A stretch of 64,000 nt of DNA. Source: DATEDA01 sp963754305. GTDB taxonomy: Bacteria > Pseudomonadota > Gammaproteobacteria > Burkholderiales > SG8-39. The notes under the pieces were generated by a model. It searched no databases, was not told the DNA's origin, and saw only the letters and a program-made list of their open reading frames with translations. The stretch spans positions 124,001 through 188,000 of the forward strand of contig CAVWFR010000036.1 of assembly GCA_963754305.1 (NCBI GenBank), in the 5' to 3' direction. Shown here piece after piece: positions 18,995 through 27,127 of the stretch. A program made the translations under genes and the position numbers. Numbering within the stretch: position 1 is the first letter of the stretch; every line of letters begins with the position of its first letter.

Positions 18995-20344
18995 ATGCCC
19001 GAGATCAAGCCTTTCCGCGCCCGCCGCGCCGCGCTCCTCGAACGGCTAGGCGCTGGCGTCGCGCTCTTCCCGACCGCGCCCGAGCGGCTACGCAACCGCG
19101 ACAGCGACTATCTCTACCGCTTCGACAGCTATTTCTACTACCTGACCGGATTCCCCGAGCCCGAAGCGGTCGTAGCGCTCGTCGCCGGGCCAGCCCCCAA
19201 GACGATCCTCTTCTGCCGCGAGAAGCAGCCGGAGCGCGAGCTGTGGGAAGGCTTCCGCTACGGACCGGAGGCGGCGCGCGAGGTGTTCGGCTTCGACGAG
19301 GCGTACCCGATCGCAAGTCTCGACGAGAAGCTGCCGCCGCTCCTCGCGAACCAGGCCGCGCTCCACTACGCGCCGGGCATGGACCCGGCATGGGACGCGC
19401 GCATCATGCGCTGGCTGAACGAGGTGCGCGGGCTCGCTCGCACCGGCGTCGCCGCGCCGGCGGAGATCCGCGATCTGCGCGTTCCGCTCGACGCGATGCG
19501 GCTCGTGAAGGACGAGCACGAGCTCGCGCTGATGCGCCGCGCGGCCGTCATCTCTGCCGGGGCACACGAGCGCGCGATGCGCGCGACCCGGCCGGGTCGC
19601 CTGGAATACGAGATCGAGGCCGAGCTGCTCCACGAGTTCCGCCGCCACGGCTCCCAGTTTCCGGCATACTGGCCCATCGTCGCCGGCGGGCCGAACGCCT
19701 GCGTGCTGCACTATCGGGAGAACGACAAGCCGCTCGTCGACGGCACGCTGCTCCTGATCGACGCTGGCTGCGAGCTCGACGGCTACGCCGCCGACATCAC
19801 GCGCACGTTCCCGGTGAACGGACGCTACAGCGGCCCGCAACGCGACATCTACGAGCTCGTGCTTGCGTCCCAGCTCGCGGCGATTGCGGAAGTGCGGCCC
19901 GGCAACCCCTGGATCGCCCCGCACGACGCGGCGGTGAAGGTGCTCGCGCAGGGGTTCATCGATCTCGGGCTGTGTGCGGGCACCCTCGACGCAGTGCTCG
20001 AAAGCGAAGACTACAAGCGCTTTTACATGCACCGCACCGGCCACTGGCTCGGCCTCGATGTGCATGACGCCGGCGACTACAAAGAACGCGGCGAGTGGAA
20101 ACCGCTCGTGCCCGGCATGACCCTCACCGTCGAGCCCGGCTGCTACGTGCGCCCGGGCGAGGGTGTCCCGGAGCGCTTCTGGAACATCGGCGTGCGCATA
20201 GAAGACGATGCGCTCGTCACCGCGGCCGGGTGCGAGATCCTCACCGCCGCCGCGCCGAAGCTGATCGTCGACATCGAAGCGCTGATGCGCGATGCGCAGT
20301 CGTCGAAAGGCGGGCGCAACGCGGCGAAGCGGGTGACGTCCTGA
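18995..20344 (+). CDS. pepP: Xaa-Pro aminopeptidase (aminopeptidase P)
   Basis: 449-residue metallopeptidase removing N-terminal residues before proline. N-terminal creatinase-like domain (with SDYLYRFDSYFYYLTGFPEP), then a pita-bread catalytic domain. The five metal ligands are visible as Asp in LLIDAGCE, Asp in ADITRTFP, His in HRTGHWLGLDVHD, Glu in TVEPGCYV and Glu in GVRIEDD. Length matches E. coli PepP. It lies directly upstream of the ubiquinone monooxygenase gene with a 4-bp overlap, as in many beta- and gammaproteobacteria. Confidence 0.96.
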   Translation: MPEIKPFRARRAALLERLGAGVALFPTAPERLRNRDSDYLYRFDSYFYYLTGFPEPEAVVALVAGPAPKTILFCREKQPERELWEGFRYGPEAAREVFGFDEAYPIASLDEKLPPLLANQAALHYAPGMDPAWDARIMRWLNEVRGLARTGVAAPAEIRDLRVPLDAMRLVKDEHELALMRRAAVISAGAHERAMRATRPGRLEYEIEAELLHEFRRHGSQFPAYWPIVAGGPNACVLHYRENDKPLVDGTLLLIDAGCELDGYAADITRTFPVNGRYSGPQRDIYELVLASQLAAIAEVRPGNPWIAPHDAAVKVLAQGFIDLGLCAGTLDAVLESEDYKRFYMHRTGHWLGLDVHDAGDYKERGEWKPLVPGMTLTVEPGCYVRPGEGVPERFWNIGVRIEDDALVTAAGCEILTAAAPKLIVDIEALMRDAQSSKGGRNAAKRVTS

Positions 20345-21516
20345 AGACCGACGTCCTCATCGCGGGCGGGGGGCCGGTCGGCGCCACGCTCGCGGCGAGC
20401 CTCCGCGGAAGCGGCGCCGAGGTCCTGCTCGTCGAGCCTCGGACGGAGCGGTCGACCGGCTTCCGGCCGATCGTCCTTTCGCACGGAAGTCGCCTCATTC
20501 TCGACTCGATCGGCGCGTTCGAGCCGATCGAGTCGACTCCGATCGAGACGATCCACGTCTCGCAGGCCGGCGGCTTCGGGCGGACGCTGATCCGGCGCGA
20601 GGAGCTCGGCGTGCCCGCGCTCGGCTACGTGAGCGACGCAGGGGCAGCGGCGAGCGCGTTTGCCGCCCAAGGGGCGAGCGTAGCGTTGGCGGGGCACGTG
20701 AGGGCGTGGGAGGCGGCGGGCGACGACCGCGTCCGCGCCACCATACACACTATAGATACGGCAGACGACACCAATGCCGCGCCAGAGCCGATCGATGCAC
20801 GTCTGCTCGTTTTGGCGGATGGCGGACGCCTCGCCGGAGACGATCTCGCGCTGCGCGACTACGGCCAGGTCGCGATCGTGGCCCGCGTGCGCCCCGGAAT
20901 CGTGCGCCGGGGCGTAGCGTGGGAGCGCTTCACGGCGGACGGGCCGCTCGCGCTGCTGCCGTTCGCGGGCGACAGTCTCGCGCTCGTCTGGACCGTGCGC
21001 GCCACGCAAGCGCCCCGCCTGCTCGAGATGAGCGGTGAGCGCTTCCTCGCTTCCCTCGCCGCGCGCTTCGGTGCGCGCCTCGGACAATTTGCGGACGCCG
21101 ATCCGGCGGGCACGGTTCCGCGCGCCGGCGTACCGCTCCGGCTATGGTACCGGCGATCGAACATCGCCGGTCCGCGCGTGCTCGCGATCGGCAACGCGGC
21201 GCAAACGCTGCACCCGGTCGCGGGCCAGGGACTAAACCTGGGATTGCGCGACGCGGCGGAGCTCGCTGCGCTCGTGCGGCGCGCCACGCCGGACGCACTG
21301 GGCACGCGGGAGTTCCTCGCGGCGTTCCGCGCCTCGCGCCGCGTCGATAGGCTCGCCGCGATCGGCGTAACCGACTTTCTCGTCAACGTTTTTTCCGACG
21401 CCAGCCCGGCGCTCACCGCCGCGCGGGGTCTCGGGCTCGCCGCGCTCGATCTCGTCGCGCCGGCGCGACGCATCTTCGCCCGTCGCATGATGCTCGGCGC
21501 GCGCGGAGTGTTCTAA
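20341..21516 (+). CDS. UbiH/UbiF/VisC-family FAD-dependent monooxygenase (ubiquinone ring hydroxylase)
   Basis: About 391-residue flavoprotein hydroxylase of ubiquinone biosynthesis. N-terminal dinucleotide fold IAGGGPVGATLA and the C-terminal FAD motif GNAAQTLHPVAGQGLNLGLRDA are clear. No ATG, GTG or TTG is suitably placed. The CTG at 20341 overlaps the pepP stop as CTGA, exactly where an ATGA overlap would be expected, so a rare CTG start is proposed. The order pepP-ubiH-dusB fits. The exact ring position hydroxylated cannot be assigned by reading. Confidence 0.88.
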   Translation: MKTDVLIAGGGPVGATLAASLRGSGAEVLLVEPRTERSTGFRPIVLSHGSRLILDSIGAFEPIESTPIETIHVSQAGGFGRTLIRREELGVPALGYVSDAGAAASAFAAQGASVALAGHVRAWEAAGDDRVRATIHTIDTADDTNAAPEPIDARLLVLADGGRLAGDDLALRDYGQVAIVARVRPGIVRRGVAWERFTADGPLALLPFAGDSLALVWTVRATQAPRLLEMSGERFLASLAARFGARLGQFADADPAGTVPRAGVPLRLWYRRSNIAGPRVLAIGNAAQTLHPVAGQGLNLGLRDAAELAALVRRATPDALGTREFLAAFRASRRVDRLAAIGVTDFLVNVFSDASPALTAARGLGLAALDLVAPARRIFARRMMLGARGVF

Positions 21517-21730
21517 GCAAACAGCGCGCCGATCTCGACGCACCGCATCGACTTCAAATGTGCGGCGCGCTTCGGTTTTTTCCGGCGCTCGCTTACTCGC
21601 GCGCGCGCGCGATGCGCGCGCAAGTCGATTGCGATTTCTTGCCGCGCTTCGCACAACTTTTTTGTTTCCGCGGCGAAACTTTTGAGCGTAGAATCGCGCT
21701 CCTCTCGTACGTTTCTTCCCCGCGCGACGA

Positions 21731-22828
21731 ATGCACATCGGCACGCACGTGCTGCGGAACAACCTTTTTGTCGCGCCGATGGCAGGCGTGACCGATCGGC
21801 CCTTCCGCAAGCTCTGCAAGCGCTTCGGTGCCGGGCTCGCGGTCTCGGAGATGGTGGCCTCGAACCCCGGGTTGCGCGCGACCGAGAAGTCGCGCCGCCG
21901 CGTGGACCATCGCGGCGAGCCCGCGCCGGTCGCGGTGCAGATCGCTGGGGCGGATCCGGCCATGATGGCGGATGCCGCCCGGGACAACGCGGGTCGTGGC
22001 GCCCAGATCATCGACATCAATATGGGTTGCCCGGCAAAGAAGGTCTGCAATAAGGCGGCCGGGTCGGCGCTTCTGCGCGACGAGGAGCTGGTGGCGCGCA
22101 TCCTCGACGCGGTGGTGGCGGCGGTCGAGATCCCGGTGACCTTGAAGATCCGCACCGGTTGGGATCCGGACAACCGCAACGCACTCCGCATCGCGCGCAT
22201 CGCGACGGAAGCGGGCGTGCAGCTCCTCGCGATCCACGGCCGCACCCGCGCGTGCGGGTTCGGCGGCGAAGCGGAGTACGACACGATCCGCGCGGTGAAG
22301 GCCGCGACGCGGCTGCCGGTCGTCGCCAACGGCGACATCGGGACCCCCGAGGGCGCGCGGCAAGTGCTCGACTTCACCGGCGCGGACGGCGTGATGATCG
22401 GCCGTGCCGCGCAAGGGTCGCCCTGGATCTTCCGCGAGATCGAGCACTTCCTCGCCACGGGCGAGCGGCTCCCGCCGCCGCCCGCGCATGAGATCCGCGA
22501 TGCGCTGCTCGATCACCTCGTCGAGCTCTACGAGCTCTACGGGGCCGAGAGCGGCGTTCGCGTCGCGCGGAAGCACATCGCCTGGTACACGAAGCGCCTC
22601 GCGGGGTCGGTCCCGTTCCGGGAGGCGCTCAACAAGATCGAGTCGTGCGACGAGCAGCTCGCCGCAGTTGGCGGTTACTTCGACCGGCTCGGACAGCAGG
22701 ACCCCTGCCAGCAGGACTCCTGTCTCATCGCAGGAGAACGAAAACCAACAACACCGACGAACCTCAGCTGTGCCCTGCACTCCGGAGGGGGGATGCAAGA
22801 GGGAGCGGGCATGCCCGTTCCGGGCTAG
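21731..22828 (+). CDS. dusB: tRNA-dihydrouridine synthase B
   Basis: 365-residue FMN-dependent enzyme reducing U to dihydrouridine in tRNA. It has the TIM-barrel start LFVAPMAGVTDRPFR, the catalytic-cysteine motif NMGCPAKKVCNK, the phosphate-binding NGDIGTPEGA and GRAAQGSPWIF. The last 40 or so residues after GGYFDRLG are low in family resemblance (QQDPCQQDSCLIAGERKPTT...), as if the gene reads into spacer. The upstream 214 bp are AT-enriched for this genome and include a TAGAAT hexamer near 21689 that may be the -10 of the dusB-fis transcript. fis follows, as is typical of this operon. Confidence 0.95.
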   Translation: MHIGTHVLRNNLFVAPMAGVTDRPFRKLCKRFGAGLAVSEMVASNPGLRATEKSRRRVDHRGEPAPVAVQIAGADPAMMADAARDNAGRGAQIIDINMGCPAKKVCNKAAGSALLRDEELVARILDAVVAAVEIPVTLKIRTGWDPDNRNALRIARIATEAGVQLLAIHGRTRACGFGGEAEYDTIRAVKAATRLPVVANGDIGTPEGARQVLDFTGADGVMIGRAAQGSPWIFREIEHFLATGERLPPPPAHEIRDALLDHLVELYELYGAESGVRVARKHIAWYTKRLAGSVPFREALNKIESCDEQLAAVGGYFDRLGQQDPCQQDSCLIAGERKPTTPTNLSCALHSGGGMQEGAGMPVPG

Positions 22829-22922
22829 GAGCGCATACAAAGGGCGCGTCCCTTGCCGGAACAGAAGGCTTTTCCGCACTTGGCAAGCAGCGCAAATCAA
22901 GACACAAAGAGGAGTTGGCGGC

Positions 22923-23165
22923 ATGAGGCAGACCTCCAGCGAGATCGCAGAGACGGTGCGCAAATCCCTAGAGCGTTACTTCAAGGACCTCGACGGAGAG
23001 CGGCCGCGGGCGATCTACGACATGGTGCTGAAGAACGTGGAGAAGCCGATGCTCGAGACCGTGCTCGGCAAGGCGTCGGGCAATCAGACGATCGCGGCCG
23101 AAATGCTCGGCATCAACCGCAACACGCTGCGCAAGAAGATCAGCCAGCACAAGATCAAGGTGTGA
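22923..23165 (+). CDS. fis: DNA-binding protein Fis
   Basis: 80-residue nucleoid protein and global regulator that binds and bends DNA as a dimer. The C-terminal helix-turn-helix (IAAEMLGINRNTLRKKI) is nearly canonical. The N-terminal beta-hairpin arm is shorter than in the 98-residue E. coli protein, which is usual in betaproteobacteria. A GAGGAG ribosome-binding site precedes the ATG. The dusB-fis pairing is conserved across proteobacteria and supports the identity. Confidence 0.96.
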   Translation: MRQTSSEIAETVRKSLERYFKDLDGERPRAIYDMVLKNVEKPMLETVLGKASGNQTIAAEMLGINRNTLRKKISQHKIKV

Positions 23166-23191
23166 GCGGCGGAGTACCGAAGTAGGCGAAC

Positions 23192-23222
23192 GGGGGCTCG
23201 CGGCGGGCCCCTGCTCTTTTCT
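23192..23222 (+). terminator. Intrinsic terminator-like hairpin after fis
   Basis: A GGGGGC arm and a GGCCCC arm flank a short GC-rich loop, followed within a few bases by a CTCTTTTCTT tract. It lies 27 bp after the fis stop and ends about 31 bp before purH. It could end the dusB-fis transcript or attenuate read-through into purH. Confidence 0.5.
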
Positions 23223-23253
23223 TACCGATCCCGCTTCCCTCGCTGTCCCGCCG

Positions 23254-24822
23254 ATGACCGACATCCGCATCAGGCAGGCGCTCGTCAGCGTCTCCGACAA
23301 GGCGGGACTCGTCGAGCTCGCCCGCTCGCTCTCGCTCTTCGGCGTCAGCATCCTCTCCACCGGCGGCACCGCCAAGCTCCTCGGGGCGAGCGGCATCAAG
23401 GTCACCGAGGTCGCCGAGTACACCGGGTACCCGGAGATGCTCGACGGGCGTCTCAAGACCCTGCACCCGAAGATCCACGGCGGCCTGCTCGCACGGCGCG
23501 ACCGGCCCGAGCACATGGCGGCGATCAAAGAGGCGGGCACAGAGCCCATCGACCTCGTCGTCGTCAATCTCTACCCGTTCCGCGAGACGATCGCGCGGCC
23601 CGGCTGTACGTTCGACGACGCGGTGGAGAACATCGATATCGGCGGCCCGACGATGGTGCGAGCGGCGGCCAAGAATCACGCCGGCGTGGCGGTCGTCACC
23701 GATCCGGCCGACTACGACGCGATCATCGCCGAGATGGAAGCGAACGCCGGCGCGCTCTCCGCCGCGACGCGCCTCGCGCTCGCGAAGAAGGCGTTCGCGC
23801 ACACCGCCGCGTACGACGCGGCGATCGCGAACTATCTCACCGGCCTCGATGCGGATCTCGCGCCGTCGCCCTTCCCCGAGCGGTTGACCTTGCAGTGGGA
23901 GAAGGTCCAGCAGATGCGCTACGGCGAGAACCCGCACCAGCTCGCGGCGTTCTACCGCGACCCGGAGCCGGTCGCCGGCGGCCTCGCCCGCTACGTGCAG
24001 CTCCAGGGCAAGGAGCTTTCCTACAACAACGTCGGCGATGCCGACGCGGCATGGGAATGCGTGAAAACCTTCGACCGCGCGGCGTGCGCGATCGTCAAGC
24101 ACGCGAACCCCTGCGGCGTCGCGGAAGCGGCCGATACTCTCACCGCGTACCAGAAGGCCTTCAAGACCGATCCGACCTCCGCGTTCGGCGGCATCATCGC
24201 GTTCAACCGGCCGCTCGACGGTGCGACCGCGGCCGCGATCGCGAAGCAGTTCGTCGAGGTCGTGATCGCGCCCGAAGTCAACGCCGAAGCGCGCGCCGTC
24301 CTCGCGGCGAAGGAGAACGTGCGCGTGCTCGCCGTGTCGATGGCACGCGAAACGCAGGCCCTCGATCTCAAGCGGGTCGGCGGCGGCGTGCTCGCCCAGA
24401 CGCCCGATGCACGCAACGTCGCGGTCGGGGAGCTGAAGGTCGTCACGAGGCGCGCGCCCACGGCCGCGGAGCTCGAAGATCTCCTGTTCGCCTGGCGGGT
24501 CGCTAAGTTCGTGAAGTCGAACGCGATCGTGTTCTGCGGCGGCGGGATGACGCTCGGCGTCGGTGCCGGCCAGATGAGCCGCGTCGACAGCGCGCGCATC
24601 GCGGCCATCAAGGCGCAGAACGCCGGGCTGTCGCTCGCCGGGGCGGTGGTCGCCTCCGATGCGTTCTTCCCGTTCCGCGACGGCGTCGACGTCGTCGCGC
24701 AGGCGGGGGCTAAGGCGGTGATCCAACCTGGCGGCAGCGTGCGCGACGACGAGGTGATCGCCGCGGCCGACGAGTTGGGGCTGGCGATGGTGTTTACCGG
24801 CGTGCGGCACTTCCGCCACTAG
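23254..24822 (+). CDS. purH: Bifunctional AICAR transformylase / IMP cyclohydrolase
   Basis: 522-residue enzyme for the last two steps of IMP synthesis. The N-terminal IMP cyclohydrolase (MGS-like) domain has SVSDKAGL, STGGTAKLL and KTLHPKIHGGLL; the C-terminal transformylase has the catalytic region RYGENPHQ and the Lys-His of IVKHANPCG. Standard length. purD follows in 10 bp, forming a purine pair. Confidence 0.97.
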   Translation: MTDIRIRQALVSVSDKAGLVELARSLSLFGVSILSTGGTAKLLGASGIKVTEVAEYTGYPEMLDGRLKTLHPKIHGGLLARRDRPEHMAAIKEAGTEPIDLVVVNLYPFRETIARPGCTFDDAVENIDIGGPTMVRAAAKNHAGVAVVTDPADYDAIIAEMEANAGALSAATRLALAKKAFAHTAAYDAAIANYLTGLDADLAPSPFPERLTLQWEKVQQMRYGENPHQLAAFYRDPEPVAGGLARYVQLQGKELSYNNVGDADAAWECVKTFDRAACAIVKHANPCGVAEAADTLTAYQKAFKTDPTSAFGGIIAFNRPLDGATAAAIAKQFVEVVIAPEVNAEARAVLAAKENVRVLAVSMARETQALDLKRVGGGVLAQTPDARNVAVGELKVVTRRAPTAAELEDLLFAWRVAKFVKSNAIVFCGGGMTLGVGAGQMSRVDSARIAAIKAQNAGLSLAGAVVASDAFFPFRDGVDVVAQAGAKAVIQPGGSVRDDEVIAAADELGLAMVFTGVRHFRH

Positions 24823-24832
24823 TCTTCCGAGC

Positions 24833-26122
24833 GTGAAGCTCCTTGTCATAGGTGGGGGCGGCAGAGAGCACGCGCTGGCGTGGAAGCTCGCCTCGAGCCC
24901 GCGCGTCCAGAAAGTCTTCGTCGCACCCGGTAACGGCGGCACTGCGCGCGAGCCCGGCGTCGAGAACGTCCCGATCACCGATCTCGAAGCGCTTGCCGAC
25001 TTCGCCGCGCGCGAGCGCGTCCAGCTGACCGTGGTCGGACCGGAGGCCCCGCTCGCCGCCGGCGTCGTCGACCTCTTCCGCGCGCGCGGCTTGCGCATCT
25101 TCGGGCCGACTCGCGCCGCCGCCCAGCTCGAGAGCTCGAAGGCATTTGCCAAGAGCTTCCTGGTTCGCCACGGCATCCCCACCGCCGGGTACGAGAGCTT
25201 CACCGACGCCGGCTCCGCGCACGCCTACGTCGACGTCAAGGGTGCGCCGATCGTCGTCAAGGCCGACGGTCTCGCCGCTGGCAAGGGCGTCGTCGTCGCG
25301 ATGACGGCGGCGGACGCGCACGCAGCGATCGACCGGATCCTCGTCGACGGCACGATGGGCGATGCCGGCGCAAAGCTGGTGATCGAGGACTATCTCGACG
25401 GCGAGGAGGTTAGCTTCATCGTGCTCGCCGACGGCGAGCACAGTCTCTCGCTCGCGACGAGCCAAGATCACAAGCGGCTCCGCGACGGCGACGAAGGCCC
25501 GAACACCGGGGGCATGGGCGCCTACTCGCCGGCGCCCATCGTCACCCCGGCGATGCACGCGCGCATCGTGCGGGAGGTGATCGCGCCGACGGTACGCGGC
25601 ATGGCGAAGGACGGCATTCCATATTCCGGTTTCCTGTACGCCGGGCTGATGATCGATCGCGCCGGGAACCGCGCTGGAGACCTTCGGGTGCTCGAGTTCA
25701 ATTGCCGGCTTGGCGACCCGGAGACGCAACCGATCATGATGCGGCTGAAGAGCGATCTCTTCGAGCTGCTGGAGCACGCGCTCGAAGGCAAGCTCGACCG
25801 GGTCGAAGCCGAGTGGGACCGGCGCGCCGCGCTCGGCGTCGTGCTTGCGGCCGCCGACTATCCGGAGACGCCGCGCAAGGGCGACCTCGTCACAGGAATT
25901 CCGCCCACGGCCGAGGATTGGCATGCGTTTCACGCCGGAACCGAGCTTGCAAACGGCAAGCTCGTCACGAGCGGCGGTCGCGTGCTGTGCGTCACCGCGC
26001 TCGGCGACAGCGTCAAGATGGCGCAGACCCGCGCGTACGAAGCCGTGGCCGCGATCCGGTTCGACGGGATGCAGTACCGGCGCGACATAGGGCATCGAGC
26101 CATCGCCGCGCGCAGGAGCTGA
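24833..26122 (+). CDS. purD: Phosphoribosylamine--glycine ligase
   Basis: 429-residue ATP-grasp enzyme for the second step of purine synthesis. N-terminal GGGGREHALAWKL loop, the ATP-grasp core with KADGLAAGKGVVVA, the family signature RLGDPETQPIMMRL and the C-terminal domain are all present. It begins with GTG at 24833, 10 bp after purH. Normal length and intact. Confidence 0.97.
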   Translation: MKLLVIGGGGREHALAWKLASSPRVQKVFVAPGNGGTAREPGVENVPITDLEALADFAARERVQLTVVGPEAPLAAGVVDLFRARGLRIFGPTRAAAQLESSKAFAKSFLVRHGIPTAGYESFTDAGSAHAYVDVKGAPIVVKADGLAAGKGVVVAMTAADAHAAIDRILVDGTMGDAGAKLVIEDYLDGEEVSFIVLADGEHSLSLATSQDHKRLRDGDEGPNTGGMGAYSPAPIVTPAMHARIVREVIAPTVRGMAKDGIPYSGFLYAGLMIDRAGNRAGDLRVLEFNCRLGDPETQPIMMRLKSDLFELLEHALEGKLDRVEAEWDRRAALGVVLAAADYPETPRKGDLVTGIPPTAEDWHAFHAGTELANGKLVTSGGRVLCVTALGDSVKMAQTRAYEAVAAIRFDGMQYRRDIGHRAIAARRS

Positions 26123-26141
26123 GCTTCTGCGCTGTGGTTAA

Positions 26142-27047
26142 ATGCGGCGCATGAACGTCGCCGGAGTCGGGGAGTACTTCGCCGGACTGCAGGAGCGCAT
26201 CGTCGCCGCGCTCGAGCAACTCGACGGCGGCACCTTCCGTCGCGACGCATGGACGCGCCACGAAGGTGGCGGCGGGGTAAGCCGGCTGCTCGAGGAGGGC
26301 GCGCTCTTCGAGCGCGGCGGGGTCAACTTCTCGCACGTGATGGGGAAGAGCCTGCCGCCATCGGCCACCGCCGGCCGACCCGAGCTCGCCGGCCGCGGGT
26401 TTGAGGCCATGGGCGTCTCGCTCGTCATGCATCCGCGCAACCCCTATGTTCCGACGGTGCACATGAACGTGCGTTCGTTCGTCGCTACGAAGGACGGCAC
26501 GGAGAACGTGTGGTGGTTCGGCGGTGGAATGGATCTGACGCCGTACTACGGATTCGAGGAGGATGCGGCGCACTTCCACCGCAGCTGCCGCGAAGCGCTC
26601 GCGCCGTTCGGCCCCGAATGGCATCCGCGCTTCAAGGCGTGGTGCGACACGTACTTCCACCTGAAGCATCGCGGCGAGCCGCGCGGCATCGGCGGCATCT
26701 TCTACGACGATCTGAGCGCGCCCGACTTCGAGACCTGCTTCGCGCTCACGCGCAGCGTGGGCGAGCGCTTCATCGACGCGTACCGGCCGATCGTCGAACG
26801 GCGGCGCGAGCTCCCCTACGGCGAGCGCGAGCGCGACTTCCAGGCCTATCGCCGCGGACGCTACGTGGAGTTCAACCTCGTCTACGACCGCGGCACGCTG
26901 TTCGGCCTGCAGTCGGGCGGGCGAACCGAGGCGATCCTGATGTCGCTCCCGCCGGTGGTGAAGTGGCGCTACGACTGGCGGCCGGAGGCGGGCACGCCGG
27001 AGGCAAGGCTCTACGAGGTGTTCCTGGTGCCGACGGACTGGGCCTGA
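26142..27047 (+). CDS. hemF: Oxygen-dependent coproporphyrinogen-III oxidase
   Basis: 301-residue cytosolic enzyme converting coproporphyrinogen III to protoporphyrinogen IX with O2, for haem. Signature regions include HPRNPYVPTVHMNVR, GGGMDLTPYYG, GGIFYDDL and the C-terminal YDRGTLFGLQSGGR. The ATG at 26142 or at 26151 (three codons later) can serve as start. An oxygen-independent family member (hemW) lies 3 kb away, but true HemN is not seen. It converges on the patatin gene; an 80-bp gap holds a 6-bp hairpin. Confidence 0.96.
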   Translation: MRRMNVAGVGEYFAGLQERIVAALEQLDGGTFRRDAWTRHEGGGGVSRLLEEGALFERGGVNFSHVMGKSLPPSATAGRPELAGRGFEAMGVSLVMHPRNPYVPTVHMNVRSFVATKDGTENVWWFGGGMDLTPYYGFEEDAAHFHRSCREALAPFGPEWHPRFKAWCDTYFHLKHRGEPRGIGGIFYDDLSAPDFETCFALTRSVGERFIDAYRPIVERRRELPYGERERDFQAYRRGRYVEFNLVYDRGTLFGLQSGGRTEAILMSLPPVVKWRYDWRPEAGTPEARLYEVFLVPTDWA

Positions 27048-27067
27048 GCGTCACCGGACTACCGGCC

Positions 27068-27084
27068 CTGCACACCCGGTGCAG
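27068..27084. terminator. Short hairpin in the convergent hemF/patatin gap
   Basis: CTGCAC and GTGCAG form a perfect 6-bp stem with a 5-base loop, located between two convergent stop codons. There is no long T-run on either side, so termination by this element alone is uncertain. Confidence 0.3.
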
Positions 27085-27127
27085 TTCCTCTAGATCTGCC
27101 CGGCGACTACGCGATCACGGCACGCTG

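Noticed and set aside
21558..21730. Possible small gene upstream of dusB
   Set aside because: The frame lacks a ribosome-binding site, overlaps the dusB start in another frame and is skewed by a run of alternating CG; it is more likely a promoter region.
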